From NCBI GenBank assembly GCA_015680685.1, contig MNCI01029528.1, forward strand, positions 20,698-84,697: a DNA stretch of 64,000 nt, in the 5' to 3' direction. The position numbers and the translations under genes are program-made. Positions 1 to 7,655 of the stretch are shown here, piece after piece; positions within the stretch are counted from its first letter, which is position 1; every line of letters starts with the position of its first letter. Under the pieces are notes generated by a model that was not told the DNA's origin, ran no database searches, and worked only from the letters and a program-made list of their open reading frames with translations. The stretch comes from Gnetum montanum. Lineage: Eukaryota > Streptophyta > Gnetopsida > Gnetales > Gnetaceae.

Positions 1-566
1 GCTAGGCCATTTCCTTGAGGATAATAATTTGATGAAGAAAATAAGAAAATAGACTTTGCAGATGCCCACCTAATAAACTCTTTGGATTTGAAGGCGGGTC
101 CATTGTTTGACACTAACACTTCAGGTAGACCGAATCTACTTAGAATGTGGTCTTCTAAAAACTTAATCACATCTGATGCTGAACTTCCTCTTAGAGTGTT
201 TGCTTCAGACCATTTAGTAAAATAATCAGTAGCTGTGAGAATAAACTTGTGTACAGCTCTTGAAGGAGTAATTGTACCAATAAAATCCAAACCCCATTGC
301 TGAAATGGTCTATCCGCAACTACTGGTTTTAAAGGGGCTCTAGCCCTTTTAATCTTGGGTCCATGAACTTGACATTTATAGCATTTTTGAACCTTCGAAC
401 TAATGTCTTGATACATGGAAGGCCAATAATATCCATATCGAAGTATATGTTGCATAGTTGACTTAGGGTATTCATAAAATAAATTCAAATGATCATGGAA
501 TTGTTCCAAAATGAAACTAACTTGATCATTATGAACACATTCTAATAAAACGTCTCGAAAATCCTT
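1..566 (-). pseudogene. Integrase, N-terminal and central part, element 1 (continues off window)
   Basis: In frame with the upstream 1209-residue reading frame and separated from it by a single TGA at 567-569. It shows a degenerate zinc-binding region ending in K-C-Y-K-C, then the first catalytic Asp in GLDFIG, then TATDYFTKWSEA typical of Ty3/Gypsy integrase. The second catalytic Asp motif (normally S-D-N-G) reads S-N-N-G, which removes the metal-binding Asp. The third residue (Glu) is outside the window. Integrase inserts the cDNA into nuclear DNA; this copy should be inactive from the stop and the Asp loss. The TGA may have arisen from CGA, since an Arg is plausible there. Confidence 0.85.
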
Positions 567-3500
567 TCAATATAATATACCATTTTTAACAACAAACTTT
601 CGTGTTCTTTTGAAGAAAGCTCTCTTTTGACTTGCAGTTAAATTATTTGGGATTTTCCTGATAGTAAGAAATTTGAGAATATCATCGTACCAATTCTCTT
701 CATGGGTGTCAAATGTATAAACTTCACTTTCTCTAGTCATTAACTTGGCTAGTCCCATTCCCTTAATTGTCTTGCATATTTCCAATGAAAATCTGAAACT
801 TTGCAACTTTATAAGCCATTTTCCTCTTTTCAATCCAATCTCATTTTGGGATAGAAATCGCTTGACTGCAAGTTCAATTAGCATAATGTGAACTAATGAA
901 CTCTCCAAATAATATTTAAAATGTTGAAGTGCCTTGATGACTGCGAAAGCTTGCTTCTCTAAGTCTGAGTAATTTAACTCTGAACCTTTCAATTGATACC
1001 CAAAGAATCCAATTGGTTCATCTTGACCTTCACTATCCTTTTGTGTTAGAACGGCAGCAATAGAATCATTTGAAGCAAAAGAGTATAACCAAAAATCTTC
1101 TTTAAGTCTAGGCTTTACCAAATATGGAGCCTCTTGTATAGCCTTTTTGATTTCTGATAACGCTCTTTCTGACTCTGGTGTTTTCTCTACTTGGACGTCC
1201 TTTTTAAGCATATGCATCAAAGGCTTGGTAATTTCAGTAAACCCGGGGATGAACTTCTTCACAAAGTTTATCTTCCCAAAGAATGATCTAAGAGATTTCT
1301 TACTAGAGGGATGCTCAATATTCTGTACTGCTTGAATTCGGGAATTGTCTATGGCAATCCCTTCTTGACATATCACATGGCCTAATAAACTTCCAGATTT
1401 AACCCCAAAGATACACTTCTTAGGATTTAATGAAATACCAAACTCACGGCATCTGTCGAAAACTTGCTGAAGATGATCGATATGATCTTCTTTCTTCTTT
1501 GAAAATACTGTAATATCATCCAAATAAACCACCACGAATTTGCCTAATAAATCCTTAAATGCTAAATCCATTGCTCTTTGAAAAGTAGCTCCGGCATTTG
1601 ACAATCCGAATGGCATTCTTTGGTAAGCGAAAGTTCCCCACTTAGTGATAAATGATGTTTTGTATCTATCATTCTTATCTACCACGATTTGATTATAACC
1701 TGAGAAACCGTCTAGGAAGGAATATACTTGGCAACCTGAGACTTTAATAAGCATCTCATCAATTCTCGGAAGTGGATACTTATCTTTCTTTGAAGCATCA
1801 TTTAGATTTCTAAAGTCTACACAGAGTCGTATATCACCATTTTTCTTTCTTACTGGGACAAGATTAGCAAGCCATGTCGAATATCGTACTGGATATATGA
1901 TTTGTGCTTGCAACAACTTTTTGATTTCAGCTTCCATAGCTGGTTCAAATGATGGATTAAATTTCCTTTGTTTTTGCTTGACTGTTTTGCAACCTTCCAT
2001 TAAAGGAATCTTATGTGTCATCACATCTTGCCGAAAAGCTTTAAGATCATCATAAGACCAAGCAAAATTGTCCAAATTATCTCGTAGGCATGACAACAAA
2101 TCTTGCTTGAAATTTGAATCACTTTCCTTTGTAACATTTAACATCTTCGGTGCATTGTTTAATCCAAAATTCACTGCCACAAAAGCTTGACTACTTGTGT
2201 TTTGTATGTCCTTTCCAGTAAGTAAATTTTTCTTGAACTCATGTTCTAAATCAATCATCCTCTTTGGAATGAAATTAGCTTTTGAATTTGAAGACGTTTC
2301 GGGTATTACTTGACCCTCAAATTCTTGTTTATTTTTCATAAATCTTAGTACTTGATCATCATCTTCAAATACTTGTAAATGCCTTATATTATCTGGTACG
2401 GATGGCTGATGTTCTTCTTCAATCATGACATCTTTGTAACCTTCTAATATTTGCGTATCCAATGTTGAAGCTGCTTTTGCCAAATAGTCTGCCATAAGAT
2501 TCTCTGCTCTATTTACATGCTCTATTTGGCAATATTGAAACTGGTCTAACATCTTACAAGCAAGTTGCTTATAAGGTCTTAAGAATGAGCTCTTTACAAC
2601 ACAGTTACCTTTTACTTGTTCACAGACTAATCTTGAGTCTCCTTTTATAGTGATTTCTTTGATCTTTTTATCTAGAGCTATTCTCATACCAATGCATAAA
2701 GCTTCATACTCAACCTTGTTGTTAGTACAAGGAAAAGATAGATGAATTGCCTTGAGAATTTCAGGTGTACCATTCTTGAATATAACTATTCCGACTCCTA
2801 CACCTTTTGAATTAGATGAACCATCAAAGTATAACTCCCATTTATCCTCTTGTTTTGATTGTTCTTTTTCAGGACTATAACTTCCTTGGAGTGTACAAAT
2901 TTTGTTTTCAATACTTCCTTTTTCTACTATTTTACTTCTTCCATTTGAAGTAATGTTATCAATCATCATAGGTTCGCTATAGATGTATATCTGATTTGGT
3001 TCTCCTTTCCAAGGTAACCACATGTGAGAATAGTCTGTTGATATGTAACCTGAGAAATTCTTGCTCCAACTTCTACTCAATAAGAGACTATGCGAATCGG
3101 GTATATCTGCCACTTGAATAGTTACTTTACTTCTTATGCAAGGTTCAAAAGCAATTTCTAATAGGATATTTGGTAATTGACCCATAATCTTCACTCTACT
3201 TTTATCCACTCGAACAATCTTCCTATTTAATTTTTCAGGAATCAAACCAAGTTTCTTACATATGGAGAATGGCATTATAGTAGATGTGGCTCCAGAATCA
3301 ATCAAACAATTATGTAAGAATTTATCCTTTAATTTAATTGTCAAAAGGAAAGGAGGAGCTTCCTTATCATGTGAAGTCTTCAATTTCTCATCATTACTAG
3401 ATACATAACTTAACTCTGATTCTCTAGCTCTCCTTTTACCTTTAATGAATTCCAAAGCCTTTCTTTGCTGATTTCCTATTTGAAGCAACTGATAGAGGCT

Positions 3501-4196
3501 AATATTGGCCTTGACATGTTTAAGGTCTTCTATCAAATCATATTCTCCATCACCAATGAAGCTTGATCTCTTTATCCATTTATTAAAAGACTGATTTGGA
3601 GTGCTTTGCTCCACTTGATTGTCTTTACCTTTATCCTTATCCTTCCTACTTGGCTCAAAAGCTCTTCTCTTAGTAGATGGATCAGTAATAACATTTGGGG
3701 GTCTAGAAGTAGTTAGTCTTTCTTTAGATCGAAGAATATATCCATTTTCTTCATTGTTATTGCACTCTTCATCTGAAGACATATCTTCTTCAGAACTTGA
3801 TAGAGAAGAAGGATCACTAGATTCATTGCTAGAAGATTTACTTGCATAGTGAACACTAGATACCTCATCATCAGATTCAATATCAAGAAAGTTGGACATA
3901 ATAAGATCACTTTCATCCTCATCTTCTACTAACTTAGCGTCTTGATGTTTATGCTTTATACTTTTCCTTTCTTCCTTGATATTTACTCTTGCCAATGCTT
4001 TCTCAAGCTTCACTATTTTGTTAGACATATCTCTCATTAATTGTCCTTTTTCAGATCCTACTCTTTCATGCTCTTGCTCTTTCTTAACATGAGATGGACT
4101 CGGTAAAGCTTTAAATTGAGTGAAATATTGCATAGGAATCATAACTCTTTTTTCTCTTTTTTGAATTGCGATATTCTCTTCAAGATTCAAGTTCAA
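567..4196 (-). CDS. pol: Pol polyprotein: protease - extra RNase H - reverse transcriptase - degenerate native RNase H (element 1)
   Basis: A 1209-residue open frame that is the middle of a longer Gag-Pol frame; its first codon is TTG directly after a TAG, so it is not an independent gene start. Residues ~40-160 are Lys/Glu/Ser-rich with an acidic serine stretch. Retropepsin: L-I-D-S-G-A with catalytic Asp300. Extra RNase H: residues ~453-575, with the four acidic residues D458 (YFDGSS), E496 (KVEYEAL), D520 (KGDSRL) and D570 (MADYLAKA), all present. RT: D829 (FLDGFSGYNQI) and YLDD with D893/D894. Native RNase H follows at ~1030-1150: the first Asp is Phe1040 (YSFAS in place of T-D-A-S), the Glu of the LEKQAFAV helix is kept, and the usual T-D-H is replaced by L-I-E. 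So the native RNase H looks catalytically dead while the added one looks intact. No CCHC zinc knuckle is seen. The product would copy RNA to cDNA in cytoplasmic particles. Confidence 0.93.
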   Translation of the reverse strand: MNLNLEENIAIQKREKRVMIPMQYFTQFKALPSPSHVKKEQEHERVGSEKGQLMRDMSNKIVKLEKALARVNIKEERKSIKHKHQDAKLVEDEDESDLIMSNFLDIESDDEVSSVHYASKSSSNESSDPSSLSSSEEDMSSDEECNNNEENGYILRSKERLTTSRPPNVITDPSTKRRAFEPSRKDKDKGKDNQVEQSTPNQSFNKWIKRSSFIGDGEYDLIEDLKHVKANISLYQLLQIGNQQRKALEFIKGKRRARESELSYVSSNDEKLKTSHDKEAPPFLLTIKLKDKFLHNCLIDSGATSTIMPFSICKKLGLIPEKLNRKIVRVDKSRVKIMGQLPNILLEIAFEPCIRSKVTIQVADIPDSHSLLLSRSWSKNFSGYISTDYSHMWLPWKGEPNQIYIYSEPMMIDNITSNGRSKIVEKGSIENKICTLQGSYSPEKEQSKQEDKWELYFDGSSNSKGVGVGIVIFKNGTPEILKAIHLSFPCTNNKVEYEALCIGMRIALDKKIKEITIKGDSRLVCEQVKGNCVVKSSFLRPYKQLACKMLDQFQYCQIEHVNRAENLMADYLAKAASTLDTQILEGYKDVMIEEEHQPSVPDNIRHLQVFEDDDQVLRFMKNKQEFEGQVIPETSSNSKANFIPKRMIDLEHEFKKNLLTGKDIQNTSSQAFVAVNFGLNNAPKMLNVTKESDSNFKQDLLSCLRDNLDNFAWSYDDLKAFRQDVMTHKIPLMEGCKTVKQKQRKFNPSFEPAMEAEIKKLLQAQIIYPVRYSTWLANLVPVRKKNGDIRLCVDFRNLNDASKKDKYPLPRIDEMLIKVSGCQVYSFLDGFSGYNQIVVDKNDRYKTSFITKWGTFAYQRMPFGLSNAGATFQRAMDLAFKDLLGKFVVVYLDDITVFSKKKEDHIDHLQQVFDRCREFGISLNPKKCIFGVKSGSLLGHVICQEGIAIDNSRIQAVQNIEHPSSKKSLRSFFGKINFVKKFIPGFTEITKPLMHMLKKDVQVEKTPESERALSEIKKAIQEAPYLVKPRLKEDFWLYSFASNDSIAAVLTQKDSEGQDEPIGFFGYQLKGSELNYSDLEKQAFAVIKALQHFKYYLESSLVHIMLIELAVKRFLSQNEIGLKRGKWLIKLQSFRFSLEICKTIKGMGLAKLMTRESEVYTFDTHEENWYDDILKFLTIRKIPNNLTASQKRAFFKRTRKFVVKNGILY

Positions 4197-4199
4197 CTA

Positions 4200-4979
4200 T
4201 TTTTTTAACTGTATAGCTTCGTTGAAGTAGTCATTCAGTGTAGTTAAGTTTGGAGTTCTCCTTAACCAAATTGAGATGTTGGGGTTGATAGCCTTAAGGT
4301 AAGTTTCCTTAAGCATTTCTTCTGATGGCCTATATTACCTTTGAAAGAGTCCACAAATTCGTTGAAACTTAATGTTAAAATTTCTAATTGACTCTTTAAC
4401 TCCTTGCTTAGCTTGTACTAGCCCACAGTATAATTGTTATTGATCTAATTGATTACCAAACTGGGCCAAGAAAAGATTCTTCATGTAATCCCAACTTGTA
4501 ATACTATTACTTGGTAAGTTTGAATACCAAATTTGAGCCATATCCTTTAGATTTGATACAAACAGTCTATAAGCTTGATCTTCATGTTGAATATTTGCAT
4601 GAGCTAAAGCTAACTCAAACATGTGAATATATTCTTCAGCTAAATAAGCTTTTCCAGGAATAAAAGGCTCAGGAAAATATTTGTAAACTACCTTAGGAAT
4701 ATCATTGTAATTTTGAAATCCTAATGGTGTAACTCTTTGCCAAGGATTCGCCATCCTATTCCTTTGAAATGTTGAACTCTTAGACTTTCTAGATCTTCTC
4801 TTACGAATTGACAAACCAGAGATAATGGGTGATCTTCTTGATCTTCTAGTTTTCACTCCACTACTTGTTCCCAATTCAAAAAATTTCTTTTGTTTTTCTT
4901 CTGATGATGAATCAGTCTTAGAATCTAGAATATCTTGTGAAACTTTGAAACTTTCCAAACTATGAAATTTCTTGGTCAT
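4200..4979 (-). pseudogene. gag: Gag, element 1, interrupted by two in-frame stops
   Basis: Starts at an ATG at 4977-4979 and reads 180 residues to a TAA (4437-4439), then continues in the same frame through a second TAA (4335-4337) to a TAG (4197-4199) that abuts the Pol frame. The N-terminus is Lys/Arg/Ser-rich; from about residue 110 it matches the plant retrotransposon Gag capsid-like domain, with AEEYIHMFELALAHANI, then AYRLFVSNLKDMAQIWYSNL, SWDYMKNLFLAQFGNQ, and after the first stop QAKQGVKESIRNFNIKF and SEEMLKETYLKAINP. Gag forms the particle that packages the RNA. Both TAA codons may derive from CAA (Gln). Whether the TAG between Gag and Pol is decay or a read-through signal cannot be decided here. 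Confidence 0.85.
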
Positions 4980-5073
4980 GAACTGAAAATACTCTCTAAT
5001 TTCTTAAGCCTTACAAATAATTGTTGATATACTGAAAGTATAAGGCTTATGAACCTAGAGGCTTAATTTTCAG

Positions 5074-5090
5074 CCCTCCTTCTAGCGCCA
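5074..5090 (-). other. Primer-binding site, element 1
   Basis: Minus strand reads TGGCGCTAGAAGGAGGG, starting with the TGG complementary to a tRNA CCA end. It lies 7 bases internal to the LTR edge and just upstream of Gag, the expected place. I do not assign the primer tRNA; it differs from the TGGCGCC-type PBS of the Athila-like elements elsewhere in the window. Confidence 0.75.
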
Positions 5091-5097
5091 AAAAAAT

Positions 5098-6475
5098 TGG
5101 TGGCGACCATTTGGGACGCGACCACCAACGAGTGTCCTCAAACAGGATTTAGGTGCCTGCTGGTCTTTGGCAACACTAAGGCCCAGATACCTCCAAATAA
5201 ATCAGTAGTTAATGTGAGTATGTGTGTGTGCTGTTGCGGCGTGCGGTTGTGAGAAATGTAACAATTGTGTGTGTGTAAACTACAAATGACTTACTTTAAG
5301 AGATTCAACCAACTTTGTCAAGTACTGTGAGTTGTTGAAAGTTTCCTATTCTTTTCAACTGCCTAGTCTACGCGGTCCCTATAATACCTGCTTGTAACAA
5401 GTAAAATTTTGCATAAACATTTGAGCACAACTCCGCGAATCTACTCCTAATTTTCCCTAGAGAAAGAGATAGTTCCACAAGAAAACTAGAAATAGAGCAA
5501 GATTCAATGGAAATAGACAAAAAGAAAAGAAAGCAGATTTGTGTGAACCTCAAATATTTAAACAAGGTAAAATGACATGAGTAAACACTTCACAATAAAG
5601 CTATTCCGAATTCAATATCTACGAATTGTTCAAAATCCCAAGGCTCAAACAAGCAATATCTTCAAGACAATCCTACTGTGCTACCAAAAATCGCTGCGTA
5701 AACTACCACGTACGAGACTCCACTTTGACTAGACAATAGATGCCAACGATTGCATTCAAACAGAACCTTTAAAAGACTTGACAATTTCTGATTGAAATAA
5801 CACGGAAAATCACTTTAAAGATAAAGAAGCTATTCTGGTCCCATCAAAATACCAAAGATTTTCTGAACCCTCTCGGCTACTAAATTGTTCCACGGCGTGA
5901 CTACAAACAGAGGCTCTCTTCCAACAACCCAATAGCAGTTCCCAAACGTTGCACAATAATGAAATTTACTACTAAAATGCTCTTAAGGCTTTTAAACACA
6001 AGCGCTTCTATGGCAAAATTTTAATAGAAATTTCTATCGGGCAACAAGAACAATAAGAGCAATCTAAAAATCCCAAAATTACTTGCCAAGGATGATACTA
6101 TCTAAACCACTAGCTAAGCAATTTAAACAAAACAAAAAATGAAATGCATAACTCACAGGACCATGACAAAGAGGCTGAAATCTTTATTCTAGCAAGCCAT
6201 CTTGCAAGCAATCGTTCACGCTTTCTTCTTTACAAATGCTCTTCTCCCAAGACTCAAAGTGTCTCCAAGAGCCCAAGTGCTAACTAGTAGCCTTCAAAAT
6301 GTGATGTATGAGACCCCAAGTGTGATGTGAGAAGTCCTCCTTCTTCCTTGACCCTTGAAGCCTTTTTATAGGGTTCCAAGGTAGGTAGGGAAGTTACATA
6401 TTCAAAAATAATATAAATGTAATTGTTAAAATAATATGAATGCAATTGTTAAAATTAGTGTTGACAAGAAGGTTA
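5098..6475 (-). repeat. 5' LTR of element 1 (upper boundary approximate)
   Basis: On the minus strand the LTR ends in ...CGCCACCA at 5098, next to the PBS. A likely start is TGTCAACACTAATTTT, whose first base is at about 6475, giving roughly 1.38 kb. A TATA box lies inside. The partner 3' LTR is outside the window, so the boundary cannot be checked here. The U5-like end holds GT-rich runs (5218-5275). Small minus ORFs such as the one at 5368-5565 are not meaningful. Confidence 0.6.
6361..6373 (-). promoter_or_regulatory. TATA box of element 1 LTR
   Basis: Minus strand reads CCCTATAAAAAGG, about 100 bases inside the proposed LTR start. Transcription would start some 30 bases downstream, toward lower coordinates, and run into Gag-Pol. 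Confidence 0.6.
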
Positions 6476-6543
6476 TAGTTGACTATAAAGATTCTCATCA
6501 TAAGATTAGTAACAAGTGACAAGGTGAAGATCTTCCACAAGTA

Positions 6544-7419
6544 TGATAAGCAATTAGAGAATTCCAGCATTCAACTATACAAGTCACAAGTGTTCGCATG
6601 CAACCAGATTGTAATTAATGAATGGATAATGTAAGTATACTAATGAGTTGATAATAAGTTCGTGATCATTGTCTTCCTACTTAGAGCTAGCAGGTGTAAA
6701 ATGTATGGTTTAACTCTTAATGACATATATGATAAGATAATGTTATTGGCTTTAAGTATACTAAATGTAGATATAGTGAAATGAATGTAATTTCTATATC
6801 CAAGTACAATGAAAAGGTAAAGCTATTCTAGCCTATGACAATAAGTATCTATTCATGGTTTTGGTACACATCTTAGGCTAATGTAACTATTACTGCAATT
6901 ACCTAGTAACTTTACCATTGAGCAAATGAAGCAAAGTCACTACTTGGTTACTAAATAATTATACTTTATGCTTGAAACTAGTCATACTCATTTTACCTTA
7001 CTAATGAACATTGGAATAGTAAATGACTTAAGAAATGAAAATGACTTAGTAAAAGTAAAAAACATTAAAAAGTAAATCTATTCTTTGTGATATGCTACAA
7101 TGATGAAGAATAATCTCAATCTTTATTATTGTTTATGAATTATGTTAAGGAACAATTCACTCAAATAAAGATTCCATACAATTGTAATTTACCATATTGC
7201 AAACATTCATAACTAATTCTAACTTCAAAAAAAACAAACTAGAAGAATTTCGCTAAGTGTTAGGCAAAAACTTCCTTTTGAAATGATGTTGGACTCCTAT
7301 TTATAGGCATGACCATGGCCAACTACATCATATCTATGACAACATATATTGAGCTATGATATCACATCTATGATATCATAGATACAATATTGTAATTCTA
7401 AACATTAATTATTTCATCA
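6544..7419 (-). repeat. 3' LTR of element 4
   Basis: 876 bp, similar along its whole length to 29158-30033 and more distantly to 37210-38033. On the minus strand it begins TGATGAAATAATTAATG next to the PPT and ends at ...CTTATCA (6544). The U3 part (~7310-7419) contains GATATCAT-type palindromes. No host gene lies in it. Confidence 0.82.
7299..7306 (-). promoter_or_regulatory. TATA box in element 4 3' LTR
   Basis: TATAAATA on the minus strand, ~113 bases inside the LTR start. The other two LTR copies keep a TATA-like sequence at the same place (TATAAATAC near 29910, TATATAAATG near 37935), which supports the orientation. Confidence 0.6.
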
Positions 7420-7431
7420 TATCCCCATGAC
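7420..7431 (-). other. Polypurine tract of element 4
   Basis: Minus strand reads GTCATGGGGATA directly before the LTR start TGATGA. Elements 2 and 3 have the matching context, a/tCATGGGGGTA followed by TGATG, at their own 3' LTRs. This match fixed the LTR boundary of the whole family. Confidence 0.72.
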
Positions 7432-7655
7432 TAATTGAAAATTCATCATTAAGTTCAAATAAAAGGAGGATAGAGTTTCTTACAAAGTTGTGGGGTTACA
7501 TGGACTCGATATCATGATATATATTTACATGACTAACTCTACTAGGAATGTTGCATCTTTTTTCAAGTGGTGTTACAAAATTATCATGGAACTCATGATT
7601 AAAACATGACAAAAATAGAGTAGAACAAAACAAAACAAAACTTGATGTAGATTCT

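Larger units (their letters stand above)
1..6475 (-). mobile_element. Element 1: Ty3/Gypsy LTR retrotransposon with extra RNase H, cut by window edge
   Basis: Read on the minus strand from high to low coordinates this element shows a 5' LTR, a PBS, Gag, protease, an additional RNase H, reverse transcriptase, native RNase H and the first part of integrase; the integrase C-terminus and 3' LTR lie outside the window. Gag through integrase (4979 down to 1) is one reading frame with only four in-frame stops (4437-4439, 4335-4337, 4197-4199, 567-569) and no frameshift that I can see. This is far better preserved than any other element here, so it is probably the youngest. Domain content fits the plant Ty3 branch near Tat, but the extra RNase H lies before RT, which is not the usual Tat order. 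The upper boundary (~6475) is an estimate; the PBS-side boundary is clearer. Confidence 0.9.

Noticed and set aside
3619-3849. Plus-strand frame rich in Ser and Leu opposite element 1 pol
   Set aside because: Shadow of the acidic Ser/Glu-rich stretch on the coding strand; no independent support.
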